From NCBI GenBank assembly GCA_001940725.1, contig MDVR01000048.1, positions 1-51,984 on the forward strand: 51,984 nucleotides of DNA, given 5' to 3'. Within the stretch, counting starts at the first letter, position 1; each line of letters opens with the position of its first letter. The translations under genes and the position numbers were made by a program. The stretch comes from Candidatus Heimdallarchaeota archaeon LC_2. Its GTDB lineage: Archaea > Asgardarchaeota > Heimdallarchaeia > Heimdallarchaeales > Kariarchaeaceae. Positions 16,614 through 26,804 of this stretch are shown here, one piece after another. Under the pieces are notes generated by a model. It worked only from the letters and a program-made list of their open reading frames with translations. It had not been told where the DNA came from and ran no database searches.

Positions 16614-19600
16614 TTAAATTGTACTGTTATTTAATTTGGAAGATTTTAAATATGTATGGGTTAATATTAATTTTAACTTTGAGATTAATTCATCTGCATT
16701 TTCCCGACTAAATACTAAAGGAGGTTTTATTTTAATCACATTATGATCGGGTCCATCCACACTTAGTAGAATGCCTTTTTCCCTCATTTGTTCAACAATG
16801 TAATAACAGAATTCTGAAGATGGATTTTTAGATTCTTTTGTTTTAACAATTTCAATTCCTATAAATAACCCCCATCCTCTCACTTCCCCAATAATATTTG
16901 ATGATGATTGAATTTCTTGTAACCCATTTAACAAATATCTTCCTACATCTTTAGCATTATTTTGCAATTGTTCTTCTTTAATTACATCCAAAACTGCCTT
17001 ACCAACTGCCATGGAAATAGTATTACCACCAGTGGTCGTAAAGAACTCCATTTCGTTTTCAAATGCCTTTGCAATTTCTTTAGTTGTTATTACTGCACCT
17101 ATAGGATGTCCATTACCGATCGGTTTACCTAAAGTAACGATATCCGGAATAACATCTTGAGTTTCAAAACCCCAATAATGAGTCCCCATTCTTGCAAAAC
17201 CTACTTGAACCTCATCGGCAATACACACACCGCCATCTTTATGGATTTTTTCATAAACGAATTTTAAATAATTTTTGGGGAAGATGATTTGACCTCCCAC
17301 ACCTGGTAGTGATTCAGCAATAAATGCTGCAATACCTCGACGCTGTATTTTTAACATGTCTAATTTTTGTGAAACCTCATCAGCATATTGTCTTGCAGTC
17401 TCATTTCCTTGAAATGTCCCACGATAAGGATAAGGCATTGAAACAACATGGACATTATCTGGCTTTCCTTTACCACCTTTATTGTCGAATTTGTAAGGAC
17501 TTAGGTTAATTATTTGATTTGTATTTCCATGATAAGCATTTGCAATAACAATAAAATCATCATTTCCCGTAAATGCTTTGGCTAATCTAATTGCCAATTC
17601 ATTCGCTTCACTTCCACTATTTACAAAAAATGCAACATTCAATTTTGATGGAAATAATGAACATAATTGTTTTGCATATTGAGAGAGGTTTTTTTGAAGA
17701 TAACGAGTATTTGTATTTAACAAGGATGCTTGTTTGCACAGAGCTTCTACAACAGAAGGGTGTGAATGTCCTACAATTGGTACATTATTGACAGCATCTA
17801 AATATCTTCGACCATCTTGACTGTATAAGTATTGCATATAACCTCGAACAATGTGTAAAGGGTTATTATAAGAAATACTAATTGCAGAGCTTATATGTTG
17901 ATTTCTCATATCATGAATTATTTTAGCCTCAATTTGAGGATCGATAAATTCAATAGATTCATATTTCAATATAATATTAGGGTCTGGACAGATACTTTTC
18001 CAAATTTCTCTTTCGTTGAAGGAACTGACACCTGGAAATGTTGTCTTTTCATCCAGTAAATCTAATATAACTTGTACATGAACATGGGGAGTCCAATTAC
18101 CATTTTCAGCAGATATTCCAACTTCGCCAATAACTGTCCCTGCCTCAACTTTTGTTCCAATTGAAAATGTATTAAGTGAATCACGGGATAAGTGCCCATA
18201 TAGGGTATAAAATTCATTATCCGAATCTATTGTATGTTTGAGAATGATTGTTGGTCCATAATCTAGATGTCCCTTATTATCAAATATAGACACAATTTCT
18301 CCGTCTAAAGGAGCAAAAACTTTGTTATTCGGATTTGTAAATAAATCAATACCTAAATGAATTACTCTCCAAGTGGAATAGTCATTCTCCTCATGTATAA
18401 AGGTATCATGAAGATACATTAATCGACTTTCGGAATATCTTCCAATTAGAATTTTCCTTTCATCTATTCTTGGAATAATTAATTGATTGAAATCATCCAA
18501 ATTATCTGCATTAACAAAAACTGGAATTTCCAAACTTCCAATACTCAAATCTATTACTTCGTAATCGAGCTGCTTGCCAAATATTGGATAGAAATCTTGT
18601 TTTTGACTCCAAGAGATGATAGAATCAATTTTTGGGTGAGGATTTAATCCGCATGCCCAGCGAATGCAATAATAAGCGTATTTATGAGAGATATCTTTCA
18701 ATTTTGTCAGAACATTCCACGCAGGTTGTTCTGAAATAGCTATATATTCATTTTCTGGATCCAGATTTTTGTGATATGCAGACATGCAGACACTAACACA
18801 TAATCTCATACAGATTAACGGGAATAACAGGAGCCTTTCAGTTTCATCCATTTCATACTTTGAATTATAGCCCCGCACAATATCAATAATTGTTGAGATG
18901 GGGTTTTCCTTACCAAGTAATGCATAGGCTATTGTAATTGTCAAATCATATATTTGTCTAGAATATATAAAATCTCCAAAATCAATTAATCCCCAAATGA
19001 CTTCTTGATCTGAATTAATTGGATTTTGCAATATTAAATTATTATCATTTGCATCTCCATGGATAATACCATCCCTAAGGTTATTCAAACTTTCCCCGAT
19101 TTCAGAATTAAATAAATCTTGAAAGTATTCAATAATTCTTAATTTATCATTTTCGATTATACTAGATTTATGTTTGGATATTGTTTTTATCCCATGTTCT
19201 TGATCCCATTTAAAGTATTTTTTTTCTATAACTGGTTCAAAATCTAATAAATAATTTCTCAATTTGCCAATAAATTCTCCCAGAGAAGTTAAGATTTCAG
19301 TGGTATGGGGATATAATTTGGAAAAAACATGGCCTGAGAGGTAAGTAACTAATCTGAATAAGTATTTATCACCAGTGGAGGATATTATGTAGGTCAGATT
19401 ATCTCCTTTTATAGAGGAAATTATTTGGGGAAATGAATCATTATTTTTATCATGCAGATGTTGCATCATTTGGTTTTGAAATATTAGATGTTCAGATAAT
19501 TCTTCGAGATTAGAAATTTTACAAACGAATTGTTGATTGTTTGAAATCAGTTGAAAGTTCTGATCCAAATAGCTTGGTAAAAAACTCAAATTTCCTTGTA

Positions 19601-19676
19601 AATTGTAAAATTCATTTAAGTGTTGCTTTACTTCATTTTCAGAAAATTTCGGTTTTGAGTCATTTTTCGAAATCAA
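16614..19676 (-). CDS. APH kinase - M23 peptidase - class III aminotransferase fusion (phospho-lyase type)
   Basis: This is a 1020-residue three-domain protein. Residues about 25-340 are an APH/choline-kinase-like domain with the catalytic loop HGDANDNN (206-213) and IDFGD (231-235). Residues about 430-545 are an M23/LytM domain with HLGID (440-444) and HVH (531-533) metal ligands kept. Residues about 590-1010 are a class III PLP enzyme with IADEVQVGF (819-827) and the PLP lysine in TLGKPIGNG (Lys851). The closest relatives I know are fusions akin to hydroxylysine kinase plus phosphohydroxylysine/phosphoethanolamine phospho-lyase, so it probably phosphorylates an amino alcohol and then eliminates phosphate and ammonia. 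The M23 part may act as a structural insert. Substrate unknown. Confidence 0.85.
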   Translation of the reverse strand: MISKNDSKPKFSENEVKQHLNEFYNLQGNLSFLPSYLDQNFQLISNNQQFVCKISNLEELSEHLIFQNQMMQHLHDKNNDSFPQIISSIKGDNLTYIISSTGDKYLFRLVTYLSGHVFSKLYPHTTEILTSLGEFIGKLRNYLLDFEPVIEKKYFKWDQEHGIKTISKHKSSIIENDKLRIIEYFQDLFNSEIGESLNNLRDGIIHGDANDNNLILQNPINSDQEVIWGLIDFGDFIYSRQIYDLTITIAYALLGKENPISTIIDIVRGYNSKYEMDETERLLLFPLICMRLCVSVCMSAYHKNLDPENEYIAISEQPAWNVLTKLKDISHKYAYYCIRWACGLNPHPKIDSIISWSQKQDFYPIFGKQLDYEVIDLSIGSLEIPVFVNADNLDDFNQLIIPRIDERKILIGRYSESRLMYLHDTFIHEENDYSTWRVIHLGIDLFTNPNNKVFAPLDGEIVSIFDNKGHLDYGPTIILKHTIDSDNEFYTLYGHLSRDSLNTFSIGTKVEAGTVIGEVGISAENGNWTPHVHVQVILDLLDEKTTFPGVSSFNEREIWKSICPDPNIILKYESIEFIDPQIEAKIIHDMRNQHISSAISISYNNPLHIVRGYMQYLYSQDGRRYLDAVNNVPIVGHSHPSVVEALCKQASLLNTNTRYLQKNLSQYAKQLCSLFPSKLNVAFFVNSGSEANELAIRLAKAFTGNDDFIVIANAYHGNTNQIINLSPYKFDNKGGKGKPDNVHVVSMPYPYRGTFQGNETARQYADEVSQKLDMLKIQRRGIAAFIAESLPGVGGQIIFPKNYLKFVYEKIHKDGGVCIADEVQVGFARMGTHYWGFETQDVIPDIVTLGKPIGNGHPIGAVITTKEIAKAFENEMEFFTTTGGNTISMAVGKAVLDVIKEEQLQNNAKDVGRYLLNGLQEIQSSSNIIGEVRGWGLFIGIEIVKTKESKNPSSEFCYYIVEQMREKGILLSVDGPDHNVIKIKPPLVFSRENADELISKLKLILTHTYLKSSKLNNSTI

Positions 19677-19749
19677 AATATTTCAGCTTAGATGTCTCTT
19701 CCTTATTGTATAGTTGTTTATTTCGATCAATTATTGATTTTAAGATAAT

Positions 19750-22650
19750 TTATTTTGATAATAATGATTTTAGATATTTTGCAGTATAACTTTTTCTGCT
19801 TCTTATTAATTCTTCAGGTGATCCTTTCGCAATTACTTTTCCACCGTTTTCGCCACCATCTGGACCTAGATCAATAATGTAATCTGCATTTTTTATCATG
19901 TCTAAATTATGTTCTATGATGAGGATAGTGTTACCCCTGTCAACTAACTCATGTAATACTTCAAGGAGTTTTTTAACATCATGTTGGTGTAATCCAGTAG
20001 TAGGTTCATCTAATAAGATAAGAGTGTTACCTGTTACTTGTTTACTTAGTTCCTTAGATAATTTAATCCTTTGAGCTTCTCCACCAGACAAAGTTATTGC
20101 TGACTGACCAAGGGAGAGATAGCCGCAACCTACTGCTTCAAGAGTTTGTAAGATTTTTTTAATTTTGGGGATATTAGTGAAAAACTCCCTAGCTTCAGTT
20201 ATGGTCATGGATAATACCTGTGCAATATTTTTACCCTTGTAATCTATCTCCAAAGTCTCTTTATTGAATCTTTTTCCATGACATACCTCGCAATCAACAT
20301 AAACATGACCTAAGAAACTCATTTCAATTTTATTGTAACCATGTCCCGAACAAGCTTCACAACGTCCGCCCTTTACATTGAATGAAAATCTTCCTTTTGC
20401 GAATCCTCTCACTTTGGACGACGGTAAGGAAGCAAAAACATTCCTGATGTGATCAAACACTTTAGTATATGTTGCTGGATTACTTCTTGGTGTTCTTCCA
20501 ATAGGGCTTTGATCAATCATTATTACCTTATCTAATTTTTCCAATCCTTCAATGGCTCTATATTTGCCAGGTCTGGCAGTTGCATTATGAAATTTTCTAG
20601 CTAGAGCTTTCCATAATACTTGAGTTACCAAGCTTGATTTACCTGAACCTGAAACTCCTGACACCACAACCATTACACCCAAAGGAATATCCACATTAAT
20701 ATTTTTGAGATTATTTTCCTTGACACCTTTTAGCTTTAACCAATTGCCATTTGGTAATCGACGATGTTTGGGTACATCTATTTTCCAGTCTCCTCTTAGG
20801 TATTTTCCTGTAATAGATGCTTCAACATTTTCAATGTCATTTGGTGTTCCAAAAGCAACAATCTCTCCTCCATTAATGCCGGCACCAGGTCCGATATCAA
20901 GAATATAATCTGCTTTTCTAATGGTCTCTTCATCATGCTCGATTACCACAACAGTATTCCCAAGATCTCTTAGTTCGTGAAATGTTCGTAATAATCTTTC
21001 ATTATCTCTTTGATGTAAACCAATTGAAGGTTCGTCAAGTACGTATAGAACACCCACTAATTTCGAACCAATTTGAGTGGCCAATCTGATTCTTTGTGCT
21101 TCTCCTCCCGAAAGTGTCCCAGATCTCCGATCAAGTGTGAGATATTCTAATCCTACATCCTTCAAGAAACCCAATCTGCCTTTTATTTCCTTTAAAACTT
21201 GTTCGACTATTATTTTTTCTCTACTTGTAAATTCTAGATTCTCGAAATACTCAAGTGCATCATTTATACTCATCTGATAAATCTCATGAATATTTTTTTC
21301 ACCGATCAAAACACCAAGAATTTTTGCTTGCAGTTTAGCTCCATTACAAGAAGTACATGTGAGGTTTGTCATATATTTCTCATAATATTTCCTTGCATTG
21401 TCAGATTTAGTTTGACGATGTCTTCTTCTTATAACATTGATTAAACCTTCAGTTTTACGATTACTTTCATATTTCCAACTTTTTCCCTCACTTGTACTTT
21501 CGAAAGTAAATTTAATTGGTTTTTTAGATCCATAAAATATAGCATTGAATGCCTCTTTGGACAAATCAACCAAAGGTGTATCTAATGAAAATTTATAATG
21601 TTCAAGTACAGTTGAAAGTGACCTCTTACTCCAAGTGTCTGATTCAGCAGAATAAAATCTTATTGCACCTTCATTCACGCTAAGAGTCATATCATCAATT
21701 AACAGATCTGGATCTGCTTCTAGGACATATCCCAACCCCGCACATTGTTTACAGGCACCGAGTGGATTATTAAATGAAAACATTCTAGCATGTAATTTAC
21801 CAATAGAGATCCCACATTCCATACACCCAGCGAATTCATTATACATAGCCGAGTGGGTTTCCGCATCATCATGAATATAATTAACAGAAACTCTACCCTC
21901 AGTTCGACGAAGGGCCAACTCCACTGCTTCATTTAACCTTGTTTCATCAAATGGTTGATCTGGTTTAATTCGAAAGCGATCAATAACTGCAGATATATCA
22001 TGTTTGTATTTTTTATCTAATTTGGGGATTTCATCATCTAGTAAAACTACGAAACCGTCAACATCTAATCTGTTGAAACCCTCTCTCTTTAATTCTTGAA
22101 ATAATTTGAAAAATGTACCTTTCTCCTTCATTATTATCGGAGCAACAATATCAAACCGAGTTCCTTCTTCCTTGTTATCCATTATTACCTCAACAATTTC
22201 CTGTGAGGTCATCCCTTTGATTAGTTTCCCACATTTTGGACAGTGGGGTTGACCTACTGAAGCGAATAATATTCTGAAATAATCGGAGAGCTCAACAGTT
22301 GTAGAAACTGTAGAACGCGGATTCGCACCTCCGACCTTTTGTTCAATAGATACAGCGGGAGAGAGGTTGGAAATTGATTTTACCTTTGGTTTCTCCATTT
22401 GACCAAGGAATTGTCTAGCATACGATGACAATGATTCAACGAATCTTCTTTGACCTTCTTTAAACAGAGTGTCAATGGCAAGTGAGCTTTTTCCGGAACC
22501 GGACAAACCTGTGAAGACAACAAATCTATTTCTAGGTATCTTGGTTGTTAAGGATTTTAGATTATGTTCTGAGGCTTCTTCGATGATTATCCAATTCATG
22601 AAATCATCATTTGGAATAGGTAATTGCTTCCCAGATATTATTTCTGCCAT
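19750..22650 (-). CDS. uvrA: Excision nuclease ATPase UvrA
   Basis: This gene encodes the damage-sensing ATPase of nucleotide excision repair. Two ABC modules are clear: Walker A GLSGSGKSSLA near the N-terminus and GVSGSGKSSLV in the second half, each with LSGGEAQRI signatures and DEPSIGLHQ/DEPTTGLHQ Walker B regions. Zinc-finger cysteines occur in CPKCGKLI, CMECG and CEACSGHGYN...CEVCHGKRF. The frame is open to 22734, but the extra hydrophobic N-terminus is not part of the family; the ATG at 22650 (MAEIISGKQL) is chosen. The resulting 966 residues are normal. The upstream neighbour on this strand is uvrB. Confidence 0.96.
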   Translation of the reverse strand: MAEIISGKQLPIPNDDFMNWIIIEEASEHNLKSLTTKIPRNRFVVFTGLSGSGKSSLAIDTLFKEGQRRFVESLSSYARQFLGQMEKPKVKSISNLSPAVSIEQKVGGANPRSTVSTTVELSDYFRILFASVGQPHCPKCGKLIKGMTSQEIVEVIMDNKEEGTRFDIVAPIIMKEKGTFFKLFQELKREGFNRLDVDGFVVLLDDEIPKLDKKYKHDISAVIDRFRIKPDQPFDETRLNEAVELALRRTEGRVSVNYIHDDAETHSAMYNEFAGCMECGISIGKLHARMFSFNNPLGACKQCAGLGYVLEADPDLLIDDMTLSVNEGAIRFYSAESDTWSKRSLSTVLEHYKFSLDTPLVDLSKEAFNAIFYGSKKPIKFTFESTSEGKSWKYESNRKTEGLINVIRRRHRQTKSDNARKYYEKYMTNLTCTSCNGAKLQAKILGVLIGEKNIHEIYQMSINDALEYFENLEFTSREKIIVEQVLKEIKGRLGFLKDVGLEYLTLDRRSGTLSGGEAQRIRLATQIGSKLVGVLYVLDEPSIGLHQRDNERLLRTFHELRDLGNTVVVIEHDEETIRKADYILDIGPGAGINGGEIVAFGTPNDIENVEASITGKYLRGDWKIDVPKHRRLPNGNWLKLKGVKENNLKNINVDIPLGVMVVVSGVSGSGKSSLVTQVLWKALARKFHNATARPGKYRAIEGLEKLDKVIMIDQSPIGRTPRSNPATYTKVFDHIRNVFASLPSSKVRGFAKGRFSFNVKGGRCEACSGHGYNKIEMSFLGHVYVDCEVCHGKRFNKETLEIDYKGKNIAQVLSMTITEAREFFTNIPKIKKILQTLEAVGCGYLSLGQSAITLSGGEAQRIKLSKELSKQVTGNTLILLDEPTTGLHQHDVKKLLEVLHELVDRGNTILIIEHNLDMIKNADYIIDLGPDGGENGGKVIAKGSPEELIRSRKSYTAKYLKSLLSK

Positions 22651-22891
22651 AATGGATTCTCTTGTTACAAAATAGGTCGTGTCTTTGTCAAATAAAAGAA
22701 AAATGATAAGGACAATAAAAGTGAAGAACTGCAATAGAGTTAGCTAGTCACTTGTTTATAAATCATGTAGTTGCAAAAATCAATCTGAGTTTGTCTATTG
22801 ATTTTTTTATTTTTACATATAATGATTCACTTTTAACCGACATTATGTATTTTTCCAATTAAATTTTATAAATAGGATTCCGTGGGTATTA

Positions 22892-24913
22892 TTAGCTATT
22901 TTTTTCTACAATCAAAGTTTGTTCAAGCTCTCTAATTTTATCCCGCAATTCCGCTGCAAGTTCAAATTCGAGATTTCCTGCTGCTTCTCGCATCATTTCA
23001 TTTAGATCTGTAATCAGATCTTTAATCTCTTTTGATTTCATAGAATCTCGAATTTCGATCTCTGGAAGACCTTTTGTATCTTTCAGAGTTTCTAATAATG
23101 AGAATAAACCTTTAACAATAGTTTTTGGTTCAATTCCATGTTTTTTATTGTAAGCTACCTGCTTCTTTCGACGTCGATTATTAGTTGTTACTGCCTCATG
23201 CATCGCTTTTGTCATTTGATCACCATAAAGAATTACAGTTCCCCTAACATTTCTTGAGGCACGTCCCATAATCTGAATCAATGACCTCGCAGATCTAAGA
23301 AAACCTTGTTTATCAGCGTCCAATATGGTAACTAAACTAACCTCTGGTAGATCTAATCCTTCTCTTAACAGATTTATTCCAACTAGTATATCAATCTCAC
23401 CAGATCGCAATTCATTCAATATCTGGATCCTCTCAAGGGTATCAATATCACTATGCATATATCTGGCTTTATACCCTGAATTAACCAGATAATCTGAAAG
23501 ATCTTCTGACATTCGTTTAGTTAACGTCGTCACAAGCACCCTCTCTCCCTTATCAAGCCTTTTTGCAATTTCTTCAGTTAAATCATCAATTTGATTTTCT
23601 GTCTGTCTAATTATTATTTTTGGCTCAATTAAACCAGTTGGCCTAATGATCTGTTCTACTACTCGAATTGATTTCTGTATTTCATAATTAGCTGGGGTTG
23701 CACTCATAAACAAAGTCTGAGGCATTCGTTTTTCAAATTCTTCCCACCTTAATGGTCTGTTATCATAAGCACTAGGTAATCTAAAACCGTGATTAATTAG
23801 ATTTAATTTCCTTGAAAAATCTCCTCCATACATTCCATGTATTTGGGGAATGGTTTGATGACTTTCGTCAATTACTAAAAGATAATCTTTAGGAAAATGA
23901 TCCATTAAGGTATATGGTGGATCTCCTGGGTTTCGATTATCAAAATGCCGTGAATAATTTTCGATTCCACTACAATAACCAGTTTGTTCTAATTGCTCTA
24001 GATCGTAATTAGTTCTCTGAATTAACCTTTCGGCAGCTACCAAATTATTGCCCCTCTCTAATTCTGAGCGTCGTTCAACAAGTTCTTCCCTAATGGTCTG
24101 AATTGCATGGCCAACCATATCTTCTTTGGTCAGATATTGAGTAGCAGGAAATATAGTAAGTTCTTTAAGTTTGGCAATTTTATTTCCGGTTACTGGATCA
24201 AATAAGCTAATTGCTTCCAATTCATCATCAAAAAAATCTAATCGAATACCTTCATCTTGGTATACTGGCATAATCTCTACACGATCACCCTTAGCTCTGA
24301 AAGTTTTCATTTTGAAATCTAATTCATTTCTCTTATATTGTATTTCGACTAAATTATGAAGAAGTTCTTGCCGACTAAGTGACATCCCAACACTTACTGG
24401 AATTGTAGCACTACGATATGTCTCTGGGAGCCCTACATTATAGATACAAGATACGGATGCGACAACAATTACATCCTTTCTCTCTGCTAATGCTCTTGTA
24501 GTAGAATTTCGTAACCTCTCGATTTCATCATTTATATTAAAATCTTTTGCAATGTAGAGATCCTTGGTTGGCATATAGGCTTCTGGTTGATAATAATCAT
24601 AGAATGATACAAAAAATTCTACAGCATTTTGAGGAAACAAGGTTTTGAACTCAGCGAAAAGTTGTGCAGCTAGTGTTTTATTTGGTGCCATAACTAAAGT
24701 GGGTTTGTTCAACTTTGCAATTACTTGAGAGGCTGTGAAAGTTTTCCCTGAACCCGTCACACCTAATAAAGTCTGATATTTTGCATGATGAGAAAATCCT
24801 TCGATCAACTTTTCAATAGCTTCTGGTTGATCTCCCTTTGGTGTCATATCCGTTTCAAGGATAAAACCATCGGGATATTCTTTAATTTCAGTTTGGATTT
24901 CTGATTCTTTCAT
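22892..24913 (-). CDS. uvrB: Excision nuclease helicase UvrB
   Basis: This subunit verifies damage and hands DNA to UvrC. It is complete at 673 residues: Walker A GVTGSGKTFTASQ, the beta-hairpin YYQPEAYMP, DESHQT, helicase motifs LRSARSLIQIMGRASRN, and a C-terminal UVR motif AAGNLEFELAAELRDKIRELE-like for UvrC contact. The ATG is unambiguous. It is the first gene of the uvrB-uvrA-fusion enzyme-uvrC series on the minus strand, with 241 bases before uvrA. In archaea this system is known to come from bacteria by transfer; base composition here matches the neighbours, so any transfer is old. Confidence 0.97.
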   Translation of the reverse strand: MKESEIQTEIKEYPDGFILETDMTPKGDQPEAIEKLIEGFSHHAKYQTLLGVTGSGKTFTASQVIAKLNKPTLVMAPNKTLAAQLFAEFKTLFPQNAVEFFVSFYDYYQPEAYMPTKDLYIAKDFNINDEIERLRNSTTRALAERKDVIVVASVSCIYNVGLPETYRSATIPVSVGMSLSRQELLHNLVEIQYKRNELDFKMKTFRAKGDRVEIMPVYQDEGIRLDFFDDELEAISLFDPVTGNKIAKLKELTIFPATQYLTKEDMVGHAIQTIREELVERRSELERGNNLVAAERLIQRTNYDLEQLEQTGYCSGIENYSRHFDNRNPGDPPYTLMDHFPKDYLLVIDESHQTIPQIHGMYGGDFSRKLNLINHGFRLPSAYDNRPLRWEEFEKRMPQTLFMSATPANYEIQKSIRVVEQIIRPTGLIEPKIIIRQTENQIDDLTEEIAKRLDKGERVLVTTLTKRMSEDLSDYLVNSGYKARYMHSDIDTLERIQILNELRSGEIDILVGINLLREGLDLPEVSLVTILDADKQGFLRSARSLIQIMGRASRNVRGTVILYGDQMTKAMHEAVTTNNRRRKKQVAYNKKHGIEPKTIVKGLFSLLETLKDTKGLPEIEIRDSMKSKEIKDLITDLNEMMREAAGNLEFELAAELRDKIRELEQTLIVEKNS

Positions 24914-25084
24914 CGAGCCCTATATCCGTATATAGCTTCTTTTATTACTCCTTAATAAGAAAATAGGTCTTTCTTAAAACTGAAAGTTGTTTTTTAATTA
25001 TCAGATTTGGTTTTTTAAACACTTCAAAATAGCTTATTTCACTGGTTTATAGCCATTTCAGAATAGAATCTAAGTTAAAGATAT

Positions 25085-25531
25085 TCAAACATCTTGCTTT
25101 CTCATTTCTTCTGCTTGTGTAATGAGTTCATCAGCAATAAAAATTGGTGCATCATTTACAACCGCTAAAAGAGTTGCATGGGACGGAATCATTTGAAGGG
25201 TGATACCTCTTTCAAATCCTTCTGGAACCAGATTTATTGTCGCTTGATATACATCTTGTCCAGGTAGTAAAAGATCAATCTCTATTTTTTCAACCAATGC
25301 AAGTTCATTGATGAGTTCATGAACCTGTAACCTTGAATCTGAAGATGATTGGTCGGTAATATGTGCTGCAATGTTTCTCGCGATGTCAAAAGGAATATTG
25401 ACCATAAAGAATTCTCTAGCATCTTCTAATTCAAATCTCAGTATAGGCTTTGCGTTTTCATCTGGCAGACCTTCACGTGTAGCCAATGTCAAAATTTGGA
25501 CATTTATAACTTTGATGAACTTTTCTGCCAT
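25085..25531 (-). CDS. DUF151/bifunctional nuclease family protein
   Basis: This 148-residue protein has the DUF151 pattern: an N-terminal strand region ending in PILRFELEDAREFFMVNIP, a central helix (FDIARNIAAHI), RLQVHELI, and the domain end ITLQMIPSHATLLAVVNDAPIFIADELI, equivalent to the D-A-(I/L)-ALAxRxxxPI region of the family. Some members have nuclease activity; the cellular role in archaea is unclear. It precedes uvrB on the same strand with 171 bases between, so a DNA-metabolism context fits. Confidence 0.7.
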   Translation of the reverse strand: MAEKFIKVINVQILTLATREGLPDENAKPILRFELEDAREFFMVNIPFDIARNIAAHITDQSSSDSRLQVHELINELALVEKIEIDLLLPGQDVYQATINLVPEGFERGITLQMIPSHATLLAVVNDAPIFIADELITQAEEMRKQDV

Positions 25532-25643
25532 ATTATTAATTCAGAGCATTATAGAAAAAAAGGGTTTCTTTTAGAGATAGCTAAAGGTGTCAAAAAAATA
25601 AATTTTAAGCTAAGAGGTTAAATTTATACTTATTAAGTTTATA

Positions 25644-26756
25644 TTGAATTTGAATGTAGAAACTAATTATCCTAACACAAATTTATCTGGTGATGTTTCT
25701 AGTGATTCTAAAATTAACAATATTTCTTCGATACTCCCTCGTAGACAAATTGTAATTGCTGGGGCTGGATCAATAGGGACCATTATGGGATTAATGTTCT
25801 CGATACAGGGACATGATGTAACTTTAGTTAGAAAAAGAGGAAAATTTGGGGAACTAGATATCGAGTTGGTAGGTGTAAAAAATTTACATGAACGGATTGA
25901 AGTAATTAACTCAAAAATTATTTTTAATAAAAATGAGAAAATTTCTCCCGATATCATTGTTTTAGCAGCTCAACGTCAACAATTAGAAGAGCAATTAATG
26001 GATTTACATAATATCATCAACTTTGCAAATAAACCGATAATGATACCAATCCAAAATGGATTAGAAACATCCCAAGTTATTTGTGAATGGATGAGAATAA
26101 ATAAATTAGAGTTACCAATAATACAAGCAATTATCTGGTGGAGTGCCACGCTACAAAGTTCAACACAGGTTTTGTTTCATAGTGAGGCTACAACATCTAT
26201 TGGCATACCTCAAAACCTTGAGTGCAAGATAGCATCTCAACATGAATATAAAATTGTAAAAGACTTGTTGTTTGGTATTTTTGAAACAAAGGAGGTGGAT
26301 ATAGACAGGGAATCTTATATCAAATTGATTCTTAATGTTGTCAGTCCAGTATTAGCAATGGTTAAACAACCGTATCCGACAGGAATAAATGATTTGAAAA
26401 TTAGATATATTATTAGGAAACTCTTTGACGAAGTTATTGAAATTGGAAAAAGGGAGGGTTGGTATGATTCAGATGAGAGGATAGAAAATTTTTACCAAGT
26501 TCTCAAAGGAGAACAGCAGTTGGATCATTATTCAATGCACAAGCAGCTCCCGACTCATAAGGTCTCATCTCAAATATCAGCTGAAAAATATGGTGGAAAA
26601 GGATCCAATGTTAGTCTATTATTGACCTTTTTCATAACTCATGGTGCAAAGTTATGCGAGAGATTAATGGAAGTATTTCTTGATTTACCACCAAATTACA
26701 AGGCGATTTCTAGCGATCAATTATTAGACTTGCTACAAATTGAATATGTAATTTAA
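25644..26756 (+). CDS. Ketopantoate reductase (PanE/ApbA) family protein
   Basis: This 370-residue NAD(P)-dependent reductase has the family's Rossmann start IVIAGAGSIGTIMGLMF at about residue 36, the substrate-side IPIQNGLETSQVI, and a C-terminal helical domain with KLILNVVSPVLAMV. About 35 extra polar residues precede the Rossmann fold. No ATG is available upstream of it, so a TTG start at 25644 or 25650 is likely. Several C-terminal residues differ from classical PanE, so the substrate may be another 2-keto or 3-hydroxy acid. No coenzyme A genes are nearby. Confidence 0.75.
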   Translation: MNLNVETNYPNTNLSGDVSSDSKINNISSILPRRQIVIAGAGSIGTIMGLMFSIQGHDVTLVRKRGKFGELDIELVGVKNLHERIEVINSKIIFNKNEKISPDIIVLAAQRQQLEEQLMDLHNIINFANKPIMIPIQNGLETSQVICEWMRINKLELPIIQAIIWWSATLQSSTQVLFHSEATTSIGIPQNLECKIASQHEYKIVKDLLFGIFETKEVDIDRESYIKLILNVVSPVLAMVKQPYPTGINDLKIRYIIRKLFDEVIEIGKREGWYDSDERIENFYQVLKGEQQLDHYSMHKQLPTHKVSSQISAEKYGGKGSNVSLLLTFFITHGAKLCERLMEVFLDLPPNYKAISSDQLLDLLQIEYVI

Positions 26757-26804
26757 ACAATGATCATTTTTTGTATACATTTTCTACTATCAAAGAAAAT
26801 GATT

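Noticed and set aside
22650..22734. UvrA N-terminal extension of 28 hydrophobic residues
   Set aside because: No UvrA has a membrane segment there; the ATG at 22650 gives the normal start.
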